Of a stretch of DNA of 64,000 bases, positions 17,379 through 25,044 are shown piece by piece. The stretch covers positions 988,775-1,052,774 of the forward strand of contig NZ_JH947125.1 in the NCBI RefSeq assembly GCF_000302595.1, in the 5' to 3' direction. Position 1 is the first letter of the stretch. Each line of letters begins with the position of its first letter. The position numbers and the translations under genes were made by a program. The notes below the pieces were generated by a model, which was not told where the DNA came from, did not search any database, and saw nothing but the letters and a program-made list of their open reading frames with translations. The DNA comes from Pedobacter arcticus A12 (GTDB taxonomy: Bacteria; Bacteroidota; Bacteroidia; Sphingobacteriales; Sphingobacteriaceae).

Positions 17379-18476
17379 TCATTTGAGGGTGTAAGCTTCC
17401 CGAAATTCGGTCACAACTTGAGTTGGAACATATTCAGTATGTTCCTTTCCATCTTTTTTTATTTCATTTGTAATATCTCTAACAAAAGAATAAAGGAATA
17501 ATTTGAGATAATAATTTTTTTTATTTTTTACCCTAAAAATACTAGGGCGTTTAGGGATAAGACTAAAATCAACGATATTTTGGTCTTCTAAAGTTTCAAA
17601 CTCTGCAATTGTTATATGTTTTATAACCTTATTCTCTCTACTTATTGTTTCCAAAATTGCTGTCTCTGTTTCAAAAGCTGAATAAAACATAGAAATTCCT
17701 GAAGGACTAAATCTATTTGGATAGATTGCATTTTTATTTGATGGGGAACATATTTCATTAAAGCTACTTATTTTTGTTTTAGCATCATGCTGTCTACAAC
17801 GGAACAACTTAGTGCCTTTTGGAATGACCTTTATAATATTTGAGTTTGAAACGATTTTCCCAGCTTCTTTAAGTATGCCATATGCTTTGGACTGGTCGCC
17901 ATAACCTGAGGAGAATAAATAGCGTGACTTATGTTTTATTATTTCCTTAAAATATTCCCATTGATAGGTTAGTTCATCATTTATATTATCATAGTGTAGA
18001 TCGGGTTGAGCCCACGCGATATCATCAATTGAATTAACGATATCTTCAATGATTTCAAAAGGTTCCACATTTAGTCCTATCTCATCTTGTATGAGTTCAT
18101 CGGGAGTATAAATTTCCCCAAGATAACCTCCTTCTTTTGAATCATATCCCATGAAATTGCCTGCATCTTCATAAAAATTTGAAATTTTACCCATTAAGAA
18201 TTCCATTAAATTTTCGAGAGCTACGACTTTCATGCGTTTTTCACAATAATCACAATATCCAGACTCATAATTTCTTATTATATGGTTGGTTATACTTTTA
18301 TCTTTAAAATGCTTCGCAAAAATATGCTTATCTGGAATTGAAGATAAATTTCGGGCTTCTAACTCCATCCACTTTTTTTTTGCTCCTCCCATAATGTTGT
18401 TTAATTTCGATCTTCGATTACTAGCAAAATTCCTTTCTAATATTTTTGCAAGAAGTTTGAAAATTGGTTCAAACAA
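17379..18476 (-). CDS. HEPN/RES N-terminal domain plus RES domain toxin-like protein, C-terminally truncated
   Basis: The N-terminal half matches the HEPN/RES_N domain, with a paired-Cys motif (GYCDYCEKRM, C75 and C78) and helical stretches (EPFEIIEDIVNSI). The RES domain begins near residue 219: TKLFRCRQ, NRFSPSGISMFYSAFETETAILETI (shown only as its parts NRFSPSG, MFYSAF and AILETI) and EYVPTQVVTEF. RES domains of known toxins degrade NAD+ or ADP-ribosylate targets. Homologues continue after TEF with a GI.YPSS-like segment; here the frame ends ten residues on, inside a copy of the IS tip, so the domain is cut. Translation could also start at M29 (18392). It lies between HNH and GNAT genes on the same strand. 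Confidence 0.75.
   Translation of the reverse strand: MFEPIFKLLAKILERNFASNRRSKLNNIMGGAKKKWMELEARNLSSIPDKHIFAKHFKDKSITNHIIRNYESGYCDYCEKRMKVVALENLMEFLMGKISNFYEDAGNFMGYDSKEGGYLGEIYTPDELIQDEIGLNVEPFEIIEDIVNSIDDIAWAQPDLHYDNINDELTYQWEYFKEIIKHKSRYLFSSGYGDQSKAYGILKEAGKIVSNSNIIKVIPKGTKLFRCRQHDAKTKISSFNEICSPSNKNAIYPNRFSPSGISMFYSAFETETAILETISRENKVIKHITIAEFETLEDQNIVDFSLIPKRPSIFRVKNKKNYYLKLFLYSFVRDITNEIKKDGKEHTEYVPTQVVTEFREAYTLK
17390..17408 (+). repeat. solitary IS end remnant (19 bp)
   Basis: TGTAAGCTTCCCGAAATTC is identical to the tip of the IS right repeat (16750 to 16732 on the minus strand) and in the same orientation as the tip at 15541. No second transposase or partner end is attached. It coincides with the truncation point of the RES domain. 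Confidence 0.75.
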
Positions 18477-18508
18477 TTTTAATCTGAATTCTGGAAAGCA
18501 TTTAATTG

Positions 18509-19201
18509 CTATCCGTACTCTTTGGAATATTCGTCGAACGTAGAATAATTTTTATGCCCATGACCTTTGATTTTCGCAAGCTTTGTTGAATTAATTCTCA
18601 AATGTATGTAATCCACTAGCTCTCCAAATCTTTCAATGGGTAAATTATATAATGTTCTTGTAGGAGCTAATTTAAATTGTTTTTTTAAATGAGCCGAAAA
18701 TACAGCATATTTTACATTTCCTTTTCCAACTTCATATTCTTTATATTCATTGAAACGCTTTACTAAATGTCCAATGTAATTAGCTTTTGTAGTTTCAAAT
18801 CCGACACAACCTTGTGGATATTTTGGTTTTGCAGGTTTAGCCTGATTAATGGAAACATTATTATAATCCCCAACAATTGCATTTTTGATTTTGGAGTTAA
18901 AATTCACAACTTTTTGTCCTGCAGATTTTGAAACTATAGGACTTTTCATAAGTTCAATCTTTTTTTTGAGCGTTTCAAGTTGACTAATATCTCCTTTTGT
19001 AATTTTGGAATGGCAAGTAGAGCAAAGTAGCAACAGGTTTCCAGTGTCATTATTTGACGGATTTTCGTCAATATGATGAATCTCAAAATGCCCAACTTCT
19101 TCATTGTCGCAAAAGGGACAAACAGAACCAATTTCCTTTTGAAGTTCAGCCCTTACTTTGTTCTCTTTTGGGACTTTTATCCTTATTTTCTTTTCTGTCA
19201 T
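18509..19201 (-). CDS. HNH nuclease-like protein with C-terminal domain of unknown function
   Basis: Residues 25-75 form an HNH/zinc finger: CPFC (about residue 29), HFEIHHIDENPSNND with the catalytic His pair and Asn, then LLLLCSTCHSKI supplying the second CxxC pair. These are all the residues expected of an HNH nuclease. Residues 105-230 form a separate domain (KAKY, GHLVKRFNEYKEYEVG, YNLPIERFGELVDYIHLRI) that I do not recognise. A VGDYNNVSINQ segment in the linker resembles beta-solenoid 'ligand sensor' linkers. It is 39 bp after the DUF6236 gene and 32 bp before the HEPN-RES gene on the same strand. Confidence 0.8.
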   Translation of the reverse strand: MTEKKIRIKVPKENKVRAELQKEIGSVCPFCDNEEVGHFEIHHIDENPSNNDTGNLLLLCSTCHSKITKGDISQLETLKKKIELMKSPIVSKSAGQKVVNFNSKIKNAIVGDYNNVSINQAKPAKPKYPQGCVGFETTKANYIGHLVKRFNEYKEYEVGKGNVKYAVFSAHLKKQFKLAPTRTLYNLPIERFGELVDYIHLRINSTKLAKIKGHGHKNYSTFDEYSKEYG

Positions 19202-19240
19202 TTTACTTGAAATTTTCTATTGGTACCGGGCTTTTACTTG

Positions 19241-20233
19241 TCATCGTTTAAGCCTCTTATCTGCAAGTGAAAGATATTTCAAACCACTTTGGTCGAATAT
19301 ATTTTCTGCTCGCTCAATTTGCAATGCAGAATACACTGCATTAGCGAAACCTGGAAGTGCTCCAATAACTGCAACTGTAGTTGAAGCGGATGAAAGACCT
19401 TGATATGCTCCAATTAAACCACAAACTGTTCCGAAGAGAATACTTTTAAAATTACCTTCATTCATCTTAACAGTTAATTCTTTTTTTCTTTGAAGCAACT
19501 CTGTCAGGTGTGTATCAAACAGATGGGTTCCTTCAATTATATTTGGATTAAGTGCAATTAATTCGACTCTTGTTCGAAAAGCTTCTAGTAATCCCGAATG
19601 TTTTTCTTTAAAGCGTCGAAGTTTGGTTAAATCAATATCTTCCGGAAATGGAATTAAACCTGTTAGTACTGTTTCTCTTTTCCTTTGTTGATTTGCAAAT
19701 GGTTGTCTATAATAAAAAGGTCTTAAAAAATCAGTAGTTGGAAGTCTGTCTGTTTTGGCACTAATAATCGTTGCTAAATAATTCATTAAACTATTAGCTG
19801 TTCTTTTTTCGACTGAATACCAATGTCTATCCCCTCTTTCTGCAAGCCCTAGTTTTTGTAACTCTTGAAACACGTTTTCATGAAACTTGTCTGAGTGAAT
19901 TTGAGTAGTCATAAATTTGGCTTCGTGAATCAGCCCTCGGTTGCCACTCCTAAAGTTATTTTGAGCATTCTGTAATTTGGTTTGATTTTTTTCAATTAAA
20001 TGAAGAAAAGGTTGCATTACTTCCCAGGGCCTTTCTAATACTTCAATTGTATTTATCGGTGTCACTAATTCACTTCTTACTAATTCAAGCATAAATTCAT
20101 CATAGTTTCTTTCCGGAGCATGAAAGTATTCTTGAGGAACGATTGATCCGATATTGTCATAGTATAGCAAAGTTCTTAATGTCCAGTCCGTCCTTGGAAG
20201 ATTAATATATGGATAGTATAATATTTTGCTCAT
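19241..20233 (-). CDS. DUF6236 family protein
   Basis: The N-terminus (ILYYPYINLPRTDWTLRTLLYYD) is the signature of DUF6236, a family of about 300-370 residues found in defence- and mobile-element-rich regions of many bacteria. The middle is helical and basic. The C-terminal part has a Gly/Ala-rich hydrophobic stretch (about residues 268-300, FGTVCGLIGAYQGLSS), possibly membrane-associated. Biochemical function is unknown. It is the first gene of the co-directional string DUF6236-HNH-RES-GNAT. Confidence 0.7.
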   Translation of the reverse strand: MSKILYYPYINLPRTDWTLRTLLYYDNIGSIVPQEYFHAPERNYDEFMLELVRSELVTPINTIEVLERPWEVMQPFLHLIEKNQTKLQNAQNNFRSGNRGLIHEAKFMTTQIHSDKFHENVFQELQKLGLAERGDRHWYSVEKRTANSLMNYLATIISAKTDRLPTTDFLRPFYYRQPFANQQRKRETVLTGLIPFPEDIDLTKLRRFKEKHSGLLEAFRTRVELIALNPNIIEGTHLFDTHLTELLQRKKELTVKMNEGNFKSILFGTVCGLIGAYQGLSSASTTVAVIGALPGFANAVYSALQIERAENIFDQSGLKYLSLADKRLKR

Positions 20234-20339
20234 TTTATTATTCTGTAAAACTTGACAACAACGATTCGCTAATTTCTATTGGATTAAAGCATTTTTTTGC
20301 TCACGCACTAGGTAGAGGGAGTTTTTTATTTGAAAAAAA

Positions 20340-21014
20340 TTATATCAATTTAACTTGATAAGCTTGTTTTGATTCATATGTTGTTAAACCATAAAACTTG
20401 TCAAATTCAGATTTATCATTCATTAATATTCCTCTTGGTTCATTGTTTAACCATTTATTCAAGTTAGCCTCGGTTTTTCCGCTTTCCCTTAAATTAAGGT
20501 CTTTACAAATTATTTCAGTATTCTCTTGGAATATCTTTAACATTTTATAGTTTTTATAATGTGTATAATAACTTATATTATGTTCCCAATCTCTAACTGA
20601 CCTAATTCCTGTAGCAAATCCATTGGTGGCAAGCTCTATATTAAGTCCTGTGTTATTACGAAAATTTATAAGTTTTGGGAAGGTCTCAATTATATGCCTA
20701 CCAAGGATCAAACTTTTAGGTATTCCGCAAAATTCGAAATATTCTTTCTGGCACCAAGCATTGTACAAAAAGTCTTTCATATCGGGTATTTCGCTAATAG
20801 AGTGAATTTCCGCATAAAAACAGTTACTAAAATGGTCTCTAATAAGAAAATTTACTAAATGGCTTTTTCCAGTTTTTTCATAATTTTTCCAGTTAACATC
20901 AAATTTTTTCGCTTGATATTTAATTTCCCCACTTTTTAACAAATAATAGTTTTGTGAAATAGAAAAATTTAGTTGATGGACTTGATTTGGATGATCCGTT
21001 TTATAACTATGCAT
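20340..21014 (-). CDS. unknown protein, faint resemblance to an integrase-type (rve) domain
   Basis: I do not recognise this 224-residue protein with confidence. The order of a beta segment with Asp (VNFLIRDHFSNCFYAEI), a helix, then GIPKSLILG, and ELATNGFATGIRSVRDWE looks like the layout of a retroviral-integrase/RNase H fold, with D, N/D and E spaced plausibly. However, no zinc finger or HTH is attached. It may be a decayed or repurposed transposase-like protein. It has no signal peptide and is separated by 106 bp from the DUF6236 gene. Confidence 0.45.
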   Translation of the reverse strand: MHSYKTDHPNQVHQLNFSISQNYYLLKSGEIKYQAKKFDVNWKNYEKTGKSHLVNFLIRDHFSNCFYAEIHSISEIPDMKDFLYNAWCQKEYFEFCGIPKSLILGRHIIETFPKLINFRNNTGLNIELATNGFATGIRSVRDWEHNISYYTHYKNYKMLKIFQENTEIICKDLNLRESGKTEANLNKWLNNEPRGILMNDKSEFDKFYGLTTYESKQAYQVKLI

Positions 21015-21045
21015 ATTTTTAATTATGGTTTGTCTTGCAATTCAG

Positions 21046-21750
21046 TTATTGCACATTTGCTTTTAATACTTCCCATCCAATTGTAGCTACATCTTTAAAG
21101 TTATCTATTTTTAATTCAAACTTAACCTCAGAATGAGGAGGGAAAGTTTCATAAATTCTATATTCTTTGCTACCCAATTCAGATTTTGTTTTAGTGTAAT
21201 ATGTGATTTTCACTAATGCATCCTTATATGTTGCTACTGTTGCATTGTTCTTAATAACGCCATGTACCTTTATCTTATCGCCCCAGAAATTTTTATTATA
21301 ATTTCCATCAGCAGTTAAGAAGTTTAAAGGTTGAGAACGCTCAATCTCTTCTACAGTCATTACTTTCTCTTGGTATGTCTGAGGTGTTTCATAAGTTGAA
21401 CCTGAACTTTTACTTCCAAAATAATTTATAGAAAATAAGATGATAATTAAACAGACAGCAACACCTCCAATAGATTGAAGAACGATACCAAAATTATTTT
21501 TCTTTTCAGGTAATTGTTCAGTGTAATCCATTGGTTGCACAGGAGGTGGATATGATTTATTGTTTTCAAATGGAGGAGGAATAGGACTATTAAATAAGTC
21601 TCTTAGTTCGTCAACTTCGCTTATTTTTATCCAATTTTCTAACCCTTCGTACCATATTGGAGTACTTTTATTAATATCTTTTGTTCTTAATTCTTCGATA
21701 TTGAATGGCCCTTGTGTGTCTTTGCCATCGTTTAAATAAAATTTTTTCAT
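21046..21750 (-). CDS. GYF_2-domain membrane protein
   Basis: Residues 1-52 form a GYF_2 domain (FYLNDGKDTQGPFNIEEL, TPIWYEGLENWIKI, ELRDLF), a module that binds proline-rich or other peptides at the cytosolic face. A proline-rich linker (IPPPFENNKSYPPP) follows, then one membrane helix (IVLQSIGGVAVCLIIILF, about 88-107) and an extracytoplasmic beta-rich domain resembling FxLYD/DUF3426-type domains (KVHGVIKNNATVATYKDALV). The role is unknown. It starts an accessory group; the 700 bp upstream has no gene. Confidence 0.75.
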   Translation of the reverse strand: MKKFYLNDGKDTQGPFNIEELRTKDINKSTPIWYEGLENWIKISEVDELRDLFNSPIPPPFENNKSYPPPVQPMDYTEQLPEKKNNFGIVLQSIGGVAVCLIIILFSINYFGSKSSGSTYETPQTYQEKVMTVEEIERSQPLNFLTADGNYNKNFWGDKIKVHGVIKNNATVATYKDALVKITYYTKTKSELGSKEYRIYETFPPHSEVKFELKIDNFKDVATIGWEVLKANVQ

Positions 21751-21888
21751 TTGCTATGTTTAGGTTTTCGAATATATTCAAAATATGAATTATGTTTAGG
21801 CTATTAGAAAATTAATTTCCAAAAAAAATTCTAGTTCTTAATAACAAGTAGACTTTCCGCGAGTCTTCTTGCGAGTTGAAAAAAAGTT

Positions 21889-21921
21889 CTTGTTGTAGGA
21901 GTTCGCAGAACGAGCAACAAG
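21889..21921. repeat. hairpin element
   Basis: CTTGTTG (21889-21895) pairs with CAACAAG (21915-21921), with an inner GTTC/GAAC pair. No T-run follows. Confidence 0.5.
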
Positions 21922-22167
21922 ATATGTATTTCACACAAGGATTTTGGCGGGTGTTATTGCTCCAATAACCCTGACAAAGTCCGAAGCTTTTTTGATGGCG
22001 CAAGGCTCGCTGAACTAAATATGCGTTTAGATTTGTTGGTTATAAGCTGAAATGAGTATTTCACGAATGAAAGCTGATGTTCAACAAATATAAAGGAAGC
22101 ATATATGAGCAAACCGGAGAACTTGGCATATAGAATGACAAATTGCGTAACGTAGTGGAGTAGTGAA

Positions 22168-22194
22168 GTTGATGTGTCTGAAAGACTAATCAAC
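22168..22194. repeat. two-step hairpin
   Basis: GTTGAT-gt-GTCT-gaa-AGAC-ta-ATCAAC forms a 10-bp interrupted stem. TAAC (22148-22151) and GTTG (22210-22213) lie outside it, as in the other palindromic intergenic elements of this window. Confidence 0.5.
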
Positions 22195-22353
22195 GCAACG
22201 AATTTGGCGTTGTATGTGCGTTCGTAGCCTTTGCGAATGCCTTATTACCTAATGTACTGGCACTGTCTCAACCTATGGAACACAGAACCAAAAACTTTAA
22301 GCACTAACCTTTATAAAAACAGAAGAACCTTTCTTCAACCACTTAAGAACGAA

Positions 22354-22405
22354 CAAATCTTACCTTTTCCGTCGGTATGCACCAATGAGGGAGAGGTAAG
22401 ATTTG
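22354..22405. repeat. 12-bp perfect inverted repeat
   Basis: CAAATCTTACCT at 22354-22365 is the exact reverse complement of 22394-22405, with a 28-nt spacer. It is just downstream of the small zinc-ribbon gene (minus strand) and could end its transcript, though there is no T-run. Confidence 0.55.
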
Positions 22406-22447
22406 CGAGAGTTTTTATATCAATTGCTTGAATTAGCTCTGATACTT

Positions 22448-22639
22448 TTATTGTTCCGGATCTTCTACAGAAATTATTTCCATATAGCCTTTTGCTCCAC
22501 AGTTTATGCAATTATCAGAATCGTGAAATCTTTGGGCGGTATTTTTTACAGTAGCTGGATTTTCGTCAGTTAAGCTATTGCATGACCAAGAAGTATTACA
22601 CCTTTTGCATAAAACATCATAAATTATTTCTCTTATCAT
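22448..22639 (-). CDS. small zinc-ribbon-like protein
   Basis: The 63-residue product has two CxxC pairs, CKRC (about 10-13) and CINC (about 44-47), in an otherwise hydrophilic small protein, which fits a zinc ribbon. I chose the ATG at 22639 (IREIIYDVLCKRC). The longer frame from 22708 would overlap the upstream lipoprotein gene and add a basic, unconserved-looking leader. Function is unknown. Confidence 0.55.
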   Translation of the reverse strand: MIREIIYDVLCKRCNTSWSCNSLTDENPATVKNTAQRFHDSDNCINCGAKGYMEIISVEDPEQ

Positions 22640-22698
22640 AGTTATTGATATTAGAGGCAGACTTTTAAGCCTGCCTTTTAAAATTGATTTTTTATAAA

Positions 22699-23430
22699 TT
22701 AATCGCAAGAATAATTTATTGAAGAATAATAAGTCGATTGTCCTTGGTTAATTTTAATTACTTGGGAAACTCTACCCTTATCATTTTTTGTATATTGAAA
22801 AGCAGTTTCGTAACCTCCTCCACCTCCGGTCGTTCCTTTTAAAAGATTTCTTGATGGTTTACCGAAAAAAGTATATAGTTCGCTGTTGTTGAAAGTGTAG
22901 CCACCAGCTAAAAGATAAGTTTGCGGTGCAACATCATCAAAGTATAGATATGAAATCTTTCTTTGTGAGACATCATTGATGAACTGCTCCTTCTCTACCA
23001 TATTTCCATTTTGCCACTTGAATGTTGTCTTTTCAACTCCTTCGTTCATTTCCGTTAAATATCCTTGGGTATCATAAGTATAAGTGACATCGTCATTTGT
23101 TCCTTCAACTTTCTTTACGATCTGATTTTTATCGTTGATGGTGTAAGTGGTCACATCCACAGAGCCACTTTCATTATATTCTTCTTTTATAGATGTCGCG
23201 GTGTATGTATAATTTGTAGAAGGACCATCGGATTCAGCTATTTTAGATATTCTGTCTTGACTATCGTAAGTTACGTTCCAAGTAACGGATTCTGTGTTCT
23301 GTGGATCTTCATAAAGGTCTGTGTAAGATGAAACTTTGGTGCAAGTTTCGTCTTTGGAAGTTTCATCACTTTTTTTGCATGCGCCTAGCATAACTGAGGC
23401 AGTAAATGCCAACAATAGGATTTTTTTCAT
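22699..23430 (-). CDS. lipoprotein with YD-repeat-like beta strands
   Basis: A lipoprotein signal peptide ends at a clear lipobox (ASVMLGAC, Cys18), followed by KKSDETSKDE. The mature part is full of short beta strands of the type YTYTATS, VTYTYDTQGYLTEM and FQYTKNDKGRVSQV, which look like YD/RHS-style repeats, as in DUF4595-like Bacteroidota lipoproteins. It ends GQSTYYSSINYSCD. It is probably anchored in the outer or inner membrane. Function is unknown. Confidence 0.7.
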   Translation of the reverse strand: MKKILLLAFTASVMLGACKKSDETSKDETCTKVSSYTDLYEDPQNTESVTWNVTYDSQDRISKIAESDGPSTNYTYTATSIKEEYNESGSVDVTTYTINDKNQIVKKVEGTNDDVTYTYDTQGYLTEMNEGVEKTTFKWQNGNMVEKEQFINDVSQRKISYLYFDDVAPQTYLLAGGYTFNNSELYTFFGKPSRNLLKGTTGGGGGYETAFQYTKNDKGRVSQVIKINQGQSTYYSSINYSCD

Positions 23431-23461
23431 AAAATATTAATTTGTTTTTTTACTGGTGCAG

Positions 23462-23635
23462 ACCTAACACCAATGTTTATAAAGCACAATAAGCGCAGGA
23501 CTTAGCTCATTTGCGTCTAAGAGGTTCGGCAAAAACCTGACAACAACAAACAAGCCAGCCCCGCACTTATTGCGCAGGGTTGAACTTATCCGTTCTTGTT
23601 GTCTATTTAATTTTGCCGATTTCTTAGACAAGAAC
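23462..23635. repeat. structured intergenic element, attC-like in outline
   Basis: An imperfect inverted pair (23484-23499 with 23559-23575, around ACAATAAG/CTTATTG) is bounded by ACCTAAC (23462-23468) and GTTGAAC (23579-23585). These fit the integron core consensus RYYYAAC/GTTRRRY. A second pair (23515-23534 with 23611-23629) interlocks with the first, and a third (23592-23599 with 23628-23635, GTTCTTGT/ACAAGAAC) follows. It occupies the 325-bp gap between the lipoprotein gene and the next unknown gene. No integron integrase is in the window. Confidence 0.5.
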
Positions 23636-23755
23636 AAATTAAAGCTAACGCTTATATTTTATTTAGATACTCTATCTCTTCTTTAATCTCATTTTTTGAT
23701 TAAAGCGAAGTTAAAACAAATCTTCATTGTGAAGATAAATTATTTCACTCTTGAC

Positions 23756-24139
23756 TCAATTGCTCATTTCGTTAAGCTCTTGCTCTGAAATTGTAAAAGA
23801 TACTTTACCCTTTATTCTTACTTCAACAGTTTTTATCTGTGCTATCCTGACTAGCAGAGAAGTATGGAGCATTTGTAAATGACCGTATTTAACCCTCTCT
23901 ATATAACCTTCAAGCATCATTTGATGGGTGGCGATTGTAGAGCTATCAAATTTATTAGGGCTGTTGATAACCTTTTCGTATTCCTCCAGAGGTGGGATAA
24001 ACAAAGCATCTTTATGGTCTATTATAAAGATATCCTGAGAGTAAGATATTTCAACCGTACTCAGCTTTGATGCAAAGAAATCTTCTATAAATTCTTTTAA
24101 ATACTCAGACGCTAGGCTTTCATCTGTTAGATTTTCCAT
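23756..24139 (-). CDS. hypothetical protein
   Basis: A 127-residue soluble, acidic protein without signal peptide, membrane helix or motif I recognise. It is predicted mostly helical, with a beta-rich C-terminus (VEVRIKGKVSFTISEQEL). It lies 62 bp downstream of the gene at 24202-24528 on the same strand and may be co-transcribed with it. Confidence 0.55.
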   Translation of the reverse strand: MENLTDESLASEYLKEFIEDFFASKLSTVEISYSQDIFIIDHKDALFIPPLEEYEKVINSPNKFDSSTIATHQMMLEGYIERVKYGHLQMLHTSLLVRIAQIKTVEVRIKGKVSFTISEQELNEMSN

Positions 24140-24201
24140 AATGATATAATTAATAAGTAAAGCCTTATCAATGGGAGAACATCAATAAAGCATAATTTGG
24201 G

Positions 24202-24528
24202 TTAAACACTGTCCTGTAATTCGTTATAAGAACATATTCCAATATGGTAGTTGAGCCATTTTACTTTCCACCACATTCCTAAACTGGTGCAGACTGTAAA
24301 ATCATCACTCATAAAATCCATTCTGTGGAAATGCAGACCTTTCTTGGCAACCAAATCAACAAAGTTGTTGACTTCTTCAAGGCTTAAGAACCTGACAGAT
24401 GCAAGCTGTCCATCATCTGTATAAGTGTTGTTTGGAACATCCTTAATAAAGTATCTGAGCTTACCAGGATACTTTTCATCCAACGTTTTAATTGGAACAA
24501 TGAAATTGTAAAATTCAAAATGAATCAT
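24202..24528 (-). CDS. hypothetical protein
   Basis: A 108-residue soluble protein (IHFEFYNFIVPIKTLDEKYPGKL at the start, WWKVKWLNYHIGICSYNEL at the end) with no known motif. The start ATG follows a terminator-like hairpin at 24559-24587. Possibly forms a pair with the gene at 23756-24139. Confidence 0.55.
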   Translation of the reverse strand: MIHFEFYNFIVPIKTLDEKYPGKLRYFIKDVPNNTYTDDGQLASVRFLSLEEVNNFVDLVAKKGLHFHRMDFMSDDFTVCTSLGMWWKVKWLNYHIGICSYNELQDSV

Positions 24529-24558
24529 AGTTTAAAAATTTAAATTGTTTATAAATGA

Positions 24559-24587
24559 AAAAGCCCTGGTTGATGAACCAAGGCTTT
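24559..24587 (-). terminator. intrinsic terminator on the minus strand
   Basis: AAAGCC/GGCTTT and GGTT/AACC form a stem with a GATG loop (one bulged C/A pair). On the minus strand a T-run follows. It lies just upstream of the gene at 24528, so the transcript it ends must start further right. Confidence 0.65.
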
Positions 24588-24868
24588 GAAATGTTTTAGA
24601 AAATTGATAATTACACGTGGGTCAATGAATTTATGGTTCGATTCACACGTTATTCGTGTTAAAAATTCATTATTTTTTGAGATTTGCCGGTTTGGATTTT
24701 TAAAAATTCAAATTGTAGGCATTAGGTGTGTAATAATGAGTGTGCGGAAGCAATTTCCCCACAATGAGACGACAGGGGTTTCAGGTAATAGAGTCTATGT
24801 GCGGAGAGCACAGAGGGGTATGTTTATTTTTTGACTTTTTAAAAAAAAATAAAAATTTTGAAATTGAA
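24588..24868. other. gap between two minus-strand terminators
   Basis: No credible protein gene on either strand. Because both flanking hairpins point the same way, the gap is room for a short untranslated RNA on the minus strand. I see no clear promoter for one. Confidence 0.35.
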
Positions 24869-24895
24869 AAACCTCGATGTTTTAAGTCGAGGTTT
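24869..24895 (-). terminator. intrinsic terminator of the helicase-like gene
   Basis: AAACCTCGA (24869-24877) pairs with TCGAGGTTT (24887-24895), and on the minus strand a T-rich run follows. It is 150 bp downstream of the stop at 25045. Confidence 0.75.
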
Positions 24896-25044
24896 CCTAT
24901 TTATTTTAAGTTTTCACACTTTCACTATAAGTAAGGGTTTTGTAGGTTTTTTGGTAATTTTCAGGTATAGGATCAAATTCTGCAAAAACGGCACTTTAGC
25001 AGAAAAAAGTGTAAAACCTCCGTTTTGAAAATTATAAACTAAGC

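Larger units (their letters stand above)
21751..22447. other. gene-poor stretch with several hairpins
   Basis: About 700 bp without a credible gene. Short frames here have no recognisable content. It contains three hairpins, listed separately (21889-21921, 22168-22194, 22354-22405), and looks like accumulated intergenic elements rather than a promoter region. Confidence 0.55.

Noticed and set aside
21812..22431. Several short frames on both strands in the hairpin-rich gap
   Set aside because: Composition is not protein-like and they cross the inverted repeats.
24586..24934. Two overlapping plus-strand frames between the hypothetical gene and the helicase-like gene
   Set aside because: They run through terminator hairpins, have no plausible composition and no start signal.
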